In this document: positions 1 through 12,387 of the stretch, one piece after another
Numbering within the stretch: the first letter of the stretch is position 1
Layout: each line of letters opens with the position of its first letter
Origin: DATBJG01 sp963790545
GTDB lineage: Bacteria > Acidobacteriota > Vicinamibacteria > Vicinamibacterales > JAMQPK01
Direction: 5' to 3'
Length of the DNA: 64,000 bases
NCBI GenBank assembly: GCA_963790545.1
Contig: CAWBPA010000024.1
Span: forward strand, 372,001-436,000
The notes under the pieces: model-generated
Told to the model about the DNA's origin: nothing
Databases searched by the model: none
The model's input: only the letters and a program-made list of their open reading frames with translations
Program-made: the position numbers and the translations under genes

Positions 1-180
1 ATCGACGAGCACGCGAACTCCGTCTGGCAGTTCCAGATAAATCGACGGACGCCACCGCTGATCCCGCGCATCGTCCGACCGGCACACGGCGCACTCGCAC
101 CCGATCATGGGTACGCCATGTGACGTCCCGGATCCGAGAATGGTCACACGGCCAGGCCGCGCGCCGGAAGTTCCGCTCAC
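1..180 (-). CDS. MBL-fold metallo-hydrolase, N-terminal part (runs off left edge)
   Basis: Only about the first 60 residues are inside the window. They match the start of single-domain metallo-beta-lactamase-fold hydrolases of the PhnP type: a short strand ending in LGSGTSHGVP, a cysteine-bearing turn GCECAVC, then a PSIYLEL strand. Members bind two metal ions and hydrolyse phosphodiester or related bonds, but the HxHxDH metal motif would lie beyond the edge, so the substrate cannot be judged. GTG starts exist at 180 and 147; the second leaves only two residues before the first strand, which is usual for the family. Neither has a strong ribosome binding site. The gene follows DUF1844 by 100 bp on the same strand and may be cotranscribed with it. 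Confidence 0.72.
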   Translation of the reverse strand, partial: MSGTSGARPGRVTILGSGTSHGVPMIGCECAVCRSDDARDQRWRPSIYLELPDGVRVLVD

Positions 181-279
181 GGCAGGGGATGATTGAAGAC
201 GAATGCCAGGCCGGAGGCCGATCGCGGTTGAGCGGATCACGGCTGGATGATGCGCGGCGCGTCCTTTTGCGTTTCGACG

Positions 280-528
280 TTACCGCAAACGCAGCTCGTA
301 GAGGACCTGATCGAGCACCGAGCGCTCTTCCGCGGTCAGGTTCCCGCGCGTCTTCTGTTCCAGCAGCGCGAGGATGTCAATGAGGTGCGATGCGGCCTGA
401 AGATTGGGCGGATCGGTGCGGCCCGTCTGCGGGTTTGGCATGTCGCCAAAATGCAGGGCCGCCGTCGCCGCAAGCGACAGGACGAAGCCCATGAAGGTGA
501 CCGCTTCTTCCTGTGGATCGTCAACCAT
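280..528 (-). CDS. DUF1844 domain protein
   Basis: An 82-residue protein matching the DUF1844 family almost end to end: FMGFVLSLAATAALHFGDMP, then a spacer with NPQTG, then LIDILALLEQKTRGNLTAEE and a C-terminal EVLYELR-like helix. The family is small, probably cytosolic and of unknown function; it is common in Acidobacteria and Deltaproteobacteria. The ATG at 526-528 follows a GGATGG stretch. It is divergent from mazG, whose start lies 32 bp away, so both promoters must share a very short region. The downstream MBL hydrolase is on the same strand. Confidence 0.85.
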   Translation of the reverse strand: MVDDPQEEAVTFMGFVLSLAATAALHFGDMPNPQTGRTDPPNLQAASHLIDILALLEQKTRGNLTAEERSVLDQVLYELRLR

Positions 529-560
529 ACGCGATTACCATCCTACATGTCGGAGATGTC

Positions 561-1391
561 ATGACGCAATCGGCCGGAGAGCGGTTTGCTCGCCTCGTGG
601 AGGTGATGCGCACGCTGCGCTCACCCGCAGGCTGCCCATGGGACCGCGAACAGACGCTGCAGACATTGGCGCCGTTCGTGCTCGAAGAAACGTACGAAGT
701 GCTCGATGCCATCGAGCGAGGCGACCTGGGCGCATTGAAGGAAGAAGTGGGCGATCTGCTGTTTGAAGGGGTGTTCCTCGCCCAGATCGCGTCCGACCAC
801 GGCGCCTTCACGGCCGCCGACGCGCTCCAGGCCGTTGCGGACAAGCTGGTCCGGCGACACCCCCATGTCTTCAAAGACGATGGGAACGTGCACGACGCCG
901 AGTCGAAGGAGCGGGCGCCATCCGCGACGGCCGCCCTCGAACGGTGGGAGTCGCAAAAGGCCCGTGAGCGCACCAAGGCCGGCCAGGCCGACGGCGCGCT
1001 CGCCGGACTGCCGGTCAGCCTGCCCGCGCTCCTGAGAGCCTTCAAGATTGGCAAGCGGGCTGCCGCGGTTGGCTTCGACTGGCCGCACACCACCGACGTC
1101 GTGGCGAAAATCGAGGAAGAGGTCGTCGAGCTCCGTGATGCGATCGTCCGCGCGCCCTCCGACCACGCACACATCGACGAAGAGATGGGCGACCTGCTCT
1201 TCGCCCTGGCCAATCTCTGCCGAAAACTTGGCATCGAGCCTGAGGCCTCGCTGCGACGTGCCAACGACAAGTTCACGCAACGCTTCAACGAAATGGAACG
1301 ACGGTTCGCGGACCGGCAACAACGGCTGGACGAGCTCACGTTGGACGAAATGGAAGCCGAATGGGCTCGCGTCAAGCGCGAAGAACAATAA
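561..1391 (+). CDS. mazG: Nucleoside triphosphate pyrophosphohydrolase MazG
   Basis: A 276-residue protein with two MazG domains, as in the E. coli enzyme. The first carries EETYEVLDAI followed by KEEVGDLLFEG; the second carries EEEVVELRDAI followed by DEEMGDLLFALANL. These glutamates and aspartates bind magnesium in the EExxE plus ExxD motifs. The enzyme hydrolyses NTPs and dNTPs to the monophosphate and pyrophosphate, as a cytosolic house-cleaning activity that also lowers (p)ppGpp under stress. I chose the ATG at 561 because GGAG lies 6 bp upstream and the family starts shortly before the RLVEVMRTLR helix; an in-frame upstream ATG at 513 lacks such support. It converges on comEC, with an inverted repeat array between them. 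Confidence 0.95.
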   Translation: MTQSAGERFARLVEVMRTLRSPAGCPWDREQTLQTLAPFVLEETYEVLDAIERGDLGALKEEVGDLLFEGVFLAQIASDHGAFTAADALQAVADKLVRRHPHVFKDDGNVHDAESKERAPSATAALERWESQKARERTKAGQADGALAGLPVSLPALLRAFKIGKRAAAVGFDWPHTTDVVAKIEEEVVELRDAIVRAPSDHAHIDEEMGDLLFALANLCRKLGIEPEASLRRANDKFTQRFNEMERRFADRQQRLDELTLDEMEAEWARVKREEQ

Positions 1392-1393
1392 CA

Positions 1394-1518
1394 GATCGTT
1401 CGGAACGTTCGGCTCGTTCGAACCGTTCGAAGAATCGTTCGGATCGTTCAATTTGTCAGAACGATCCGAACGCCTCAACGGTCCGAACGTTTCGAACGAT
1501 CCGAACGATTCGAACGAT
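1394..1518. repeat. Inverted pair of short CGTTCGGA-type arrays between mazG and comEC
   Basis: Left half (1394-1449) is a degenerate run of 9-10 nt units around CGTTCG; right half (1459-1518) is the same kind of run in the opposite orientation, around CGAACGATC. The two halves are largely reverse complementary and could fold into a long imperfect hairpin. The element lies between the ends of convergent mazG and comEC, so it could act as a bidirectional terminator, although no T-tract is present. Confidence 0.8.
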
Positions 1519-3992
1519 CATGGTCTCGCCGTGAGTTCAACGGTCTTTCCAACGTAAGGGTGAATTGTCACCGTCTTGCCGTCCGTCTCCAGCGATATCT
1601 GCCCATGCTGATCGGTACGAAAGATGGTGGCCCCGACGTCCTCGACGCGGCCGAGGACCTGTGGCACGGGATGACCGTACGGATTGTCGCGTCCGCAGGA
1701 GAAGACGACGACCGACGGACGGAGCGCCTTGAGGAACTCGGATGAAGTTGATGTGGCGCTGCCGTGGTGGGCGGCTTTCAGGATGCGAAGGCCCGCAGGG
1801 GCGAATTGGGGCGCAAGGAAGCGCTCGACCGCGGCGCCGATATCACCAGGCAGCACGATCGACACAGCGCCGTAGCGAATCTCCAGGACGATCGAGTCGT
1901 CGTTGCGGACCTTCTGACGCTCCCAGTCCGGGAGGGGCGGGTTCCAAACGTGCACGTCTGCGCCCCCGAAACGAAAACGGTCGCCGCGTTGCAGCGTTTT
2001 CCACCGAACGGCTCTCGAATCGGCCAGCTGACGGAACGCGCGCATCGCTGTGTGTGGCGGCACAGGCACGCCGTCCCACACGCCGCGGGCGGCAAAGTCG
2101 CGGAGCACCGAGGGCGCACCTCCAAGATGGTCTGGATCACCGTGCGTGATTGCCAGCGTCGCGAGTTGGCGAACGCCACTGGCCCATAACGTCGGCGAAA
2201 CGACGCGGGCACCCAAGTCGAACTGGTCGCTCCCGCCCCCCGCATCGACCAGGAGTGAAGCCCCGCCCGGAAACCGCACCAGGGTTGAATCGCCCTGTCC
2301 AACATCGACAAACGAGATTTCCAGCCGCCGCCCCCGACCAACCGAGTCGGTAATGGCCGTGACCGGCTCCGTCAGGATCCACAGCCATGCGAGTGCGGCG
2401 ACCGAACCGGCCGAGCGTCGAATGACCTGTGCCCGACCGACCGGCCAGCCAGATTGTGCCCACGGCGTCGCGGCCAAGAGATACGTTCCAAGCGAGGCGT
2501 AGTAGGTCATGACGGTGAGGGGTGCCGGAGGCGGGAGCCGGTACGACACCCACGGCATGAGCTCGACCCACCCGGCACTGCGAATCAGCGCAGCTGTGGC
2601 AAGGTGTGCAATCCATCCGACCTGGGCCGCCACTGCCGTCTGGATGGGTGCGAGCGCGAGAACCAACAGGCCGGCAATCTGTCCCACCACCATGAGCGGC
2701 ACGGCCATGAAGTTCAGGACCAGCCCTGCAAAGGTGACTCGCGAGAAGACAAACACGTTCACGGGAACCAGCGCCATCTCGGCGCACAACGAGGCACGAA
2801 ACAAGACCAACGGCGCGGCCAGCCAGCCACGGCGAGGTGCGAACGACCAGCACCAGCGCGCACCCAAGACGATGCCGAGGGTTGCGCCGCAGGTCAAAAC
2901 GAATCCCGTATCCGCAATCGAGAGTGGCGAGACCCACAGGATGGCCGCCACCGCGACGGCAAGCGCATTGATCGTGTCGGTCCGGTGGTCCAGCACGCGG
3001 GCGGCCAGGTAAGCGACCGCCATCATCGTCGAACGACTCACGGACGACTGGAGACCCACCAGCCACGCGTAGGCGATGAGCAGGAAAATCGCGACGGCAG
3101 CCCCGGCTCGTGGTGGCAAACGGACTGCACGGAACACGGCGAGCATCAACAGGGTGAGAATGGCGATGTTCCCGCCGGAAATGGCAATCACGTGGTACGT
3201 GCCTGCGGTCTGCAGCCGCCGTTCGAGGCTTTCGTCCAAGCCGGATCTGTCGCCAATCAGAACCGCCGTGACAATCGCGGCAGACACCTCGTCCCATTGC
3301 CCCACCGACTGAGCGATGCGCTGGCGAATCCAGTGTCGAAGGGTGGCCGCCGCTTCCTCGTACCAGGGCCCGAACTCGAGCACTTCGACCAGCGCAGCGC
3401 TCTTGACGCTGCCAACCAACGTGACACCGCGCCAGGCAAGAAGCACTTCGTCATCGGGAACTCCACGATTGAGGTAACGCGACGGCCGACGAAGCTGTAC
3501 AGGGAACCTCACGCGCCGCCCCGCTCGCCAGCCGTTCATGTGTGCAGTCACGAGCGAGCCGGTCACGCTCGCGCGAAGTCCGCCCGACGTCGTCCTCCAG
3601 GAATTGCCGAGGTGAAGACGGTGGACATGAACCGTCAAGCTGGTGCCCCACGGCCGAGCGGTGGCATCCTCGCGCAGCGTGCCCTCCACGCTGGCTGCGA
3701 TCGTGCGCTCGAGAGGAAACCGTTCCTTCTCGCGTTCAAACTCTGTTCGAAAGGGTGGGTGCCGCGCCCTGGCGGACGTCGTGGCCGCCACGGCCCAGCC
3801 GCTGACCGCAAAGGCCGCCAGCAAGCACACCGTCAGCACGTCGCTGCGCTGACGCACGAACGCCACCACCACACTTCCCCACCCTAGAACGACCACGAGA
3901 CGCAGCACACTTTCGGGTGGCGCGACGAGATAAACGCCAGCCGTCGTGCCCGCGATTAACCCAACGGCAGGGATGAGGGCAGGCTGACGCAC
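1518..3992 (-). CDS. comEC: ComEC/Rec2 family DNA-uptake channel
   Basis: An 824-residue polytopic membrane protein with the three parts typical of ComEC. First an N-terminal DUF4131/OB-like region after two hydrophobic helices (to about 190). Then the competence membrane domain with many transmembrane segments, including ISGGNIAILTLLML and GLQSSVSRSTMMA. Last a C-terminal metallo-beta-lactamase domain with FVDVGQGDST and THGDPDHLGGAPS. ComEC forms the inner-membrane channel that brings transforming single-stranded DNA into the cytoplasm; the MBL part may act as the nuclease. The start is GTG at 3990-3992. Other com genes are not next to it. The stop codon touches the inverted repeat array shared with mazG. 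Confidence 0.93.
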   Translation of the reverse strand: MRQPALIPAVGLIAGTTAGVYLVAPPESVLRLVVVLGWGSVVVAFVRQRSDVLTVCLLAAFAVSGWAVAATTSARARHPPFRTEFEREKERFPLERTIAASVEGTLREDATARPWGTSLTVHVHRLHLGNSWRTTSGGLRASVTGSLVTAHMNGWRAGRRVRFPVQLRRPSRYLNRGVPDDEVLLAWRGVTLVGSVKSAALVEVLEFGPWYEEAAATLRHWIRQRIAQSVGQWDEVSAAIVTAVLIGDRSGLDESLERRLQTAGTYHVIAISGGNIAILTLLMLAVFRAVRLPPRAGAAVAIFLLIAYAWLVGLQSSVSRSTMMAVAYLAARVLDHRTDTINALAVAVAAILWVSPLSIADTGFVLTCGATLGIVLGARWCWSFAPRRGWLAAPLVLFRASLCAEMALVPVNVFVFSRVTFAGLVLNFMAVPLMVVGQIAGLLVLALAPIQTAVAAQVGWIAHLATAALIRSAGWVELMPWVSYRLPPPAPLTVMTYYASLGTYLLAATPWAQSGWPVGRAQVIRRSAGSVAALAWLWILTEPVTAITDSVGRGRRLEISFVDVGQGDSTLVRFPGGASLLVDAGGGSDQFDLGARVVSPTLWASGVRQLATLAITHGDPDHLGGAPSVLRDFAARGVWDGVPVPPHTAMRAFRQLADSRAVRWKTLQRGDRFRFGGADVHVWNPPLPDWERQKVRNDDSIVLEIRYGAVSIVLPGDIGAAVERFLAPQFAPAGLRILKAAHHGSATSTSSEFLKALRPSVVVFSCGRDNPYGHPVPQVLGRVEDVGATIFRTDQHGQISLETDGKTVTIHPYVGKTVELTARP

Positions 3993-4022
3993 GCGACGGT
4001 TCGTGCAATTGCCGCAGCCGGC

Positions 4023-4050
4023 TAGTCAGTGGTCAGTGGCCAGTGGTCAG
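4023..4050. repeat. Heptamer array (TGGTCAG), 4 units
   Basis: Four consecutive 7-nt units: TAGTCAG, TGGTCAG, TGGCCAG, TGGTCAG. It lies just upstream of comEC. It belongs to the set of 7-nt arrays found in many spacers of this window, each with its own unit sequence. The remaining 95 bp up to 4147 shows nothing I can name. Confidence 0.8.
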
Positions 4051-4147
4051 GGTGAGTAATTAGCGGCCGTTGGAGAAACTTCATTGGGAGTGGACGTGTG
4101 ACGTCGCAGAACTTGCGCTGGCAGGCCTCAAGAGTGGGGTGCAAAAT

Positions 4148-4214
4148 CGTACGTAGCGCAGGTCTTTAGACCTGCCGGCCAACAAAGCAGGCCTGAAGGC
4201 CTGCGCTACGTACG
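4148..4214. repeat. Dispersed double-hairpin palindrome (GTAGCGC family)
   Basis: Outer arms CGTACGTAGCGCAGG (4148-4162) and CCTGCGCTACGTACG (4200-4214) enclose two small hairpins, GCAGGTCT-TT-AGACCTGC and GCAGGCCT-GA-AGGCCTGC. Related palindromes occur near 18.58, 19.5, 30.45 and 52.55 kb. Here it sits just 3' of carB (minus strand) and may serve as its transcription end, but it looks like a REP-type dispersed repeat. Confidence 0.8.
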
Positions 4215-4236
4215 AGGTTGACGTTGCGGAATTCGG

Positions 4237-7488
<3,252 letters not shown>

Positions 7489-7511
7489 GAGGCTGTCGGC
7501 AGGCGGCCGTC

Positions 7512-7517
7512 ATTATA
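7512..7517 (-). promoter_or_regulatory. Possible -10 box for carB
   Basis: The minus strand reads TATAAT here, 23 bp before the carB ATG, inside the 46 bp carA-carB gap. No convincing -35 is visible. It may provide extra transcription of carB beyond readthrough from carA. Confidence 0.4.
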
Positions 7518-7534
7518 TGACGGGCACGCTCACA

Positions 7535-8683
7535 CTAGGTTCGGCGCTCCATCTCCTCGACAAACTGGCGGAACAGGTAGTCGGCGTCGTGAGGTCCTGG
7601 CGACGCCTCAGGATGATACTGGACCGAGAAGAACGGCTCGCTGACATGGCGCAAGCCTTCGACCGTTCCGTCGTAAAGATTGATGTGCGTGACCTGGACG
7701 TCGGACGGGAGCGATTCCGGATCCACGGCAAACCCGTGATTTTGCGAGGTGATCTCCACCTGCCCCGTGTCCATATGCTTCACGGGATGGTTCGCGCCGC
7801 GGTGGCCGAACTTGAGCTTGAAGGTCTTGCCTCCCATCGCCAGACCCATAATCTGGTGACCCAGACAAATCCCGAAGACGGGTACATCGCGCTTGAGGAG
7901 CTCTCGGGTGTTCTCGATCGCGTAGTCGAGGGCTGCCGGATCCCCAGGACCATTGCTGAGAAAGATGCCATCGAGCTCCGCGGACACAAGATCAGTCGCG
8001 GGCGCGGACGCGGGAAACACCCTGACGTCGCAACCGTAGGTCGTGAGCCGCCGCAGAATGTTCCATTTGATCCCGAAGTCGTAGGCACCCACCCGCAGCC
8101 GACGCCTGGCCCGACGTTGGGGCGCGAGCGTCAGGCCCGCAGTCTCGGGCGCTTCCGCCGGCGGCATGCCAGGCACGCTCGGCCAGTCGAACGCTTCCCG
8201 GCAGGTCACCTCCTGCACCAGGTCGAGCCCTTCCATCTTGGGGATGTTGCGCGCGCGCGCGACCAGTTCGTCCACGTCGACTTCCCCGGTGGCGATGACA
8301 CCCCGCATCACTCCAGCCGAACGCAGGTTTCGCGTGAGCGCTCTGGTATCGATGTCGGCAATTGCCACGATATTGTGGGCAATGAGGTAGTCGCGCAGGG
8401 TTCCGGTCGCGCGCCAGCTGCTGGCAACGGGCGACGCTTCGCGCATGACGAAACCCGCGACCGTCGGCTTGGTCGACTCCGCATCGTCTGGCGCCACGCC
8501 GTAATTGCCAATCTGAGGCGATGTCATCGTGACAATTTGTCCGGCGTACGACGGGTCCGTCAGCACTTCCTGATAGCCGGTCATGCTGGTGTTGAAGACC
8601 ACCTCTCCCTGGGTCTGACCAGTCGCGCCAGCCGACACGCCTTGATACCAGGTACCGTCTTCGAGCGCGAGCACCGCGTTCAT
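7535..8683 (-). CDS. carA: Carbamoyl-phosphate synthase small (glutaminase) subunit
   Basis: A 382-residue protein. The N-terminal CPSase small-chain domain (about 1-150) contains FNTSMTGYQEVLTDPSY. The C-terminal class I glutamine amidotransferase has the nucleophile cysteine in VFGICLGHQIMGLA and the His-Glu pair in VQYHPEASPGP. It releases ammonia from glutamine for CarB. Its ATG (8681-8683) overlaps the TGA of the upstream pseudokinase gene in an ATGA arrangement, so translation is probably coupled to it. That is an odd partner for a pyrimidine gene. Confidence 0.97.
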   Translation of the reverse strand: MNAVLALEDGTWYQGVSAGATGQTQGEVVFNTSMTGYQEVLTDPSYAGQIVTMTSPQIGNYGVAPDDAESTKPTVAGFVMREASPVASSWRATGTLRDYLIAHNIVAIADIDTRALTRNLRSAGVMRGVIATGEVDVDELVARARNIPKMEGLDLVQEVTCREAFDWPSVPGMPPAEAPETAGLTLAPQRRARRRLRVGAYDFGIKWNILRRLTTYGCDVRVFPASAPATDLVSAELDGIFLSNGPGDPAALDYAIENTRELLKRDVPVFGICLGHQIMGLAMGGKTFKLKFGHRGANHPVKHMDTGQVEITSQNHGFAVDPESLPSDVQVTHINLYDGTVEGLRHVSEPFFSVQYHPEASPGPHDADYLFRQFVEEMERRT

Positions 8684-10522
8684 TGTGCCGTGACCCTCTC
8701 GAGCGACGCAGCCACGCGCTCACGCGTGCCGGCCGTCACCTGAACTGTGGATGACCACGATCTGTAGCCTGCCAGTTCGAGTCTGACCGTACCCGATCCA
8801 ACCGGAAGGTCGGTGACAGCGAGCGGCGTTTGACCCAGAGGCTTGTTGTTGAAATACACGGTCGCTCCCGCCGGGCGCGATTCCACGACGAGTGCTCCCA
8901 GCGGTGCCTGGCTTGGCGCGCTTTGCGTTGCTGGCGTCGCCGGGCCCGCCCCTTCCTGCAGGTCCACCTCCACCGACTGCGCCTCGCGATCCGCGGCAAG
9001 GACCACCCGGTGATCGCTCGGCGCGAATCCCGTCAAGGTGATGCGAATCGTATACGATCCAAACGGGAGATTTCGCAGCACCAAAGGTGTCACACCACTG
9101 GCCAGACCGTTCACCGCAACCTGCGCACCAGCTGGCGTCGATCGAATGAGCATTCGTCCGGTAGCCGCAGGCGGTGCAGCTTTTGCCGGAGGAACCGCCG
9201 GAATCTTCGTTGCTGCGGGCTTGGCCCGGCTCGGGGATCCTGCGGCGACCGATGGTGCCGGAGGCTTCGTCGGACTTGGCACAGAGGATGCCGGTGACGC
9301 CGGCGTAACTGGTGCTGGCGTCTTCGAAGAACTTGTTTCTGGCGGCGCCGCGGCGGGCGCTGCTGGTTGGGAAGCCGCCGGTGGCGCCACCGTGGTTTCG
9401 GTAAAGGGTGTGCCCGTTTCCGACTGTTCCTGCGCCGTCCACCAGCCGGAGCGCGCTACGGCCAGGTAACCCAGTACGGCTGCCGCGGCCACCAGGACGG
9501 CGCCCAGGACCAGGACAAGTCCTCTCCTCTTGGATCGGACGTCGCCGTCGCGTGGGCTTCCAAACATACCGCCCTGACTGACCGCCACTCTGTCGTCCTC
9601 GAAATCCGCCCGGAGGGGTATCTGGTGCTCCGCCGCATCCTGCAATGACACCGAATCCAGCATCTTCAGCCTCGTCGCCGAGACTCATCGTGGGCGGTGG
9701 TGCCGGATGGACCCACAATCGCCCTGACGGAGGCGCCGCTTCCAGCGAATCGAGTAGCGGGAGAGACGAACCCGTTCTGCTCGCCCCGGAGAGCGCAGCG
9801 TCCAGGTCGCGCACGAACGCTTTCGCCGTTCGATGGCGCCTGTCAGGCTCCGTCGCAAGTGAGCGACTCAAGACGTCGCCCACGGCGGCAACGTCCACGC
9901 CAGGCAAGTCCTCGGGATGAATCGCCAGCTCGCCGGCTTCACCGGCAAAGCGTTTATTGAGCAGCAGTTCGTACGCCAGCACGGCAAGCCCATAAATATC
10001 GGCCCGAGCGTTCCAGCTCGACCCCTCCACGAGCTCCGGCGCGGAGTATGGCCGCCGCACCGGAAGACGTACACCCACGCGCTCGAGGACCCGGCCGACT
10101 CCAAGACCTGTGACACGGGCGTCGGAGTCGGTCACGAGCACGTCCCGGGGATGCAAGAGGCCGTGCTCGGCACCCTGCCCCGCGCCAAAGTCGATGGCCT
10201 CTGCAACCCGCCTGATAATCCACGGCACATCACCCGAGGCGGCCGTGCGTGGTCGCTTGGCGACGATATCCAGTGATTCTCCCGCCACATATTCGGACGC
10301 GAGAAAGGGCGTGGCACCCTTGAGGCCGGCCCCAACGGGGGCAGTAATGGCTGAATGCGTCAAACCTTGCTCGACAAGGCGCTGCAGCTCCGCTGCTAAT
10401 GACGCCGCACGCTCCTGTACGAGATCGATTTCGAATACTTTGAGCGCGACGAGCCGTCCGCTCTTGGGATCGTGGGCTCGGAACACAGGTCCCAACGTTC
10501 CGGCCCCGATCTGGTGCAGCAC
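8680..10522 (-). CDS. Pseudokinase with transmembrane helix and two PEGA domains (frameshifted)
   Basis: The first part, from a GTG at 10522, is a Ser/Thr-kinase-like fold. It has a glycine loop IGAGTLGPVF (residues 5-14) and the VALK lysine (28), but the HRDLKPxN catalytic loop is replaced by LLHPRDVLV and DFG by GLG. It is therefore probably catalytically dead. The second part, in another frame from about 9663, has one membrane helix, a Pro/Ala/Ser-rich linker, and two PEGA domains (RSTPAGAQVAVNG and ESRPAGATVYFNNKPLG). One base change near 9665 joins them; alternatively the second part starts at the ATG at 9663. The kinase fold normally begins with residues seen upstream of the GTG (GPYRV), so the true start is unsure. 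The end overlaps carA. Confidence 0.75.
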
Positions 10523-10669
10523 CCGATACGGGCCAAATGTCTCCGCTGAAGAAGATGAAAAGGAGGGTTCCTGTCTCAGTGTCGAGCTCCGGCTACTCGC
10601 GGTCGCTCGATGCTAACACGTACACATTACCCGTTCAACGCGTTAGACATCCATCCGGCGGTGCGAGGC

Positions 10670-10701
10670 TTGACAGCATGGTATCCGCTCTGAGACAGTA
10701 C
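10670..10701 (+). promoter_or_regulatory. Possible promoter for bshC
   Basis: A perfect TTGACA at 10670-10675 is followed by only a weak -10 (AGACAG at spacing 17, or CAGTAC at spacing 20), 7 to 10 bp before the bshC GTG. It sits in the 186 bp divergent gap with the pseudokinase gene; nothing else is recognisable there. Confidence 0.3.
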
Positions 10702-10708
10702 GGTCCCG

Positions 10709-12362
10709 GTGCCGTCCGACTCAGTTCCCCGTTCCGCCGTTGCTCAGCGCATCCCGGTCGATGTGCGTCGGTTTCCCTGGATTCGCAAGCTCGCCGCTGA
10801 CTACGCGTTCGACTTTCCAGCGGTCTCGCGATTCTTTTCCGGCGATCCTGCGCAGGCGCAGTCCTGGCGTGATGCAATTGCCCACACGCAGGCAAGTCAA
10901 CGGCCGCGTGCCGAGGTCGTCGACCTGCTCCTCGAGCAGCAGTCGCGGCGCAACGCCCCCGCGCAGGCCCGTGCCGCAACGAGCGTCCTCGCCGATCCAA
11001 CGAGTGTGGCCATCGTCACCGGGCAGCAGGCCGGACTGTTTGGTGGCCCCCTCTTCACGCTGCTGAAGTCGCTGACCGCGCTGAAACTTGTCGAAGAGCT
11101 TCGCTCGAGGTACGGAACCGCGGCGGCGGCCGTCTTCTGGATCGACGCCGAAGATCACGATTGGGACGAGGTCAGTTCCTGCACCGTTCTCGATGCAGAT
11201 CTCCGGCCGCGGACGATCACGCTGCCGGCGCCACCGGGAGCCGGCGGGCTCCCGGTGGCATCGGTGCGGCTCGACGACAACGTGTTGAAGGCAATCGCGG
11301 AGCTCGAAGCGGCATTGCCGGCGACAGAGTTCACGCCCCCGCTCATCGCGTCACTGAGCGACGCCTACCGCCCGGGGAGAGGCATGGCCGAAGCCTTCGG
11401 GCGATGGTTGGAAACCACTCTGGGGCCCCGAGGTCTCATTGTCTTTGACTCGTCGGACCCCGCGGCAAAACCTCTTGTCGGAAGGGTGTTTGCTCGCGAG
11501 CTCGAGTCCCCGGAGCGCACATCACAGCTGGCGGCCAGCGCTGGCGCCGAGCTGGTGGGCCTTGGCTATCACGCGCAGGTCATGCCGCAGGACGGGCCAG
11601 CGCTCTTTCATCTCGACGGACGTCGGCATGCCGTCCGGAAGGATGGGAACGCCTACATCGTCGGGGCCGAACGTTACGCCGCCGACGCCCTCAAAAAAAA
11701 CGCCGTCACCGACCCCAAATCCTTCAGTCCTAACGTCCTGCTTCGGCCGATAGTACCAGGACACGTTGTTCCCGACGGTCTGCTACGTGGCTGGCCCTAA
11801 CGAGCTCGGCTACCAGGCCCAGCTTCGGACCGTATTTGAACACTTTGGGCTTCCGATGCCTTTGTACCATCCTCGAGCGAGCGCCACGGTCCTTGATTCG
11901 GCCGCAGCCCGCTTTCTGGCACGGTACGACTTGCCCCTTGAGTCGCTGCAGCCACAAGACGATGGCGCGCTGAATCGCTTGCTCGAATCACAGCTGCCGC
12001 CGTCAATCGAAGGGGCGCTTCAGGATGCGCTGCACGCGGTCGACGAACGCATGAGCGCGCTCGCCAGTGCGGTCCCTGCGCTCGACCCGACGCTGGAGGG
12101 AGCCGTCCGGTCCACGCTCGGCAAGATGCAGCATGAGCTCAAGGCATTGCACTCCAAGATCATCCACGCTGCCAAGCGGCGGGACGAAACACTCCGACGG
12201 CAGTTCGAGCGCGCGCGGGCGCAGGCGTTCCCGAATGGTCACCCTCAGGAACGGACGGTTGGGTTCGTCTCGTTTCTCGCCAGGTATGGCCCCTCGCTGG
12301 CGGATCGGCTAGACGAGGAACTACCCCTCGATCTCGGCCACCACTGGGTCTTTACGATTTAG
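10709..12362 (+). CDS. bshC: Bacillithiol synthase, cysteine-adding enzyme BshC (frameshifted)
   Basis: Conserved BshC sequence runs through two frames: an N-terminal part with VTGQQAGLFGGPLFTLLK and VFWIDAEDHDWDE, and a C-terminal part with FPTVCYVAGPNELGYQAQL and a long coiled-coil (about 200 residues). The frames join at 11753-11757, where one extra base after ATAGT breaks the expected IVQDTLFPTVCYV. BshC adds cysteine to glucosaminyl-malate, the last step of bacillithiol, the low-molecular-weight thiol used by Firmicutes, Bacteroidetes, Deinococcus and Acidobacteria. The GTG at 10709 is the likely start. The next gene begins 25 bp after the stop. Confidence 0.9.
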
Positions 12363-12369
12363 GTAAACA

Positions 12370-12383
12370 CGGGGTCAGACCCC
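12370..12383. repeat. GGGGTCAGACCCC palindrome
   Basis: A perfect 5-bp-arm palindrome with a TCA centre in the 25 bp between bshC and the penicillin-binding protein gene, ending 5 bp before its ATG. The same word is a common dispersed palindrome in several bacterial phyla. It may act as a short hairpin in the 5' leader. Confidence 0.5.
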
Positions 12384-12387
12384 ATTT

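Noticed and set aside
2454..3887. Long open frame (477 codons) on the + strand
   Set aside because: It is antisense to comEC, low in hydrophobic residues and very rich in Arg/Gly/His/Gln, as expected for the reverse frame of a GC-rich gene. No family pattern.
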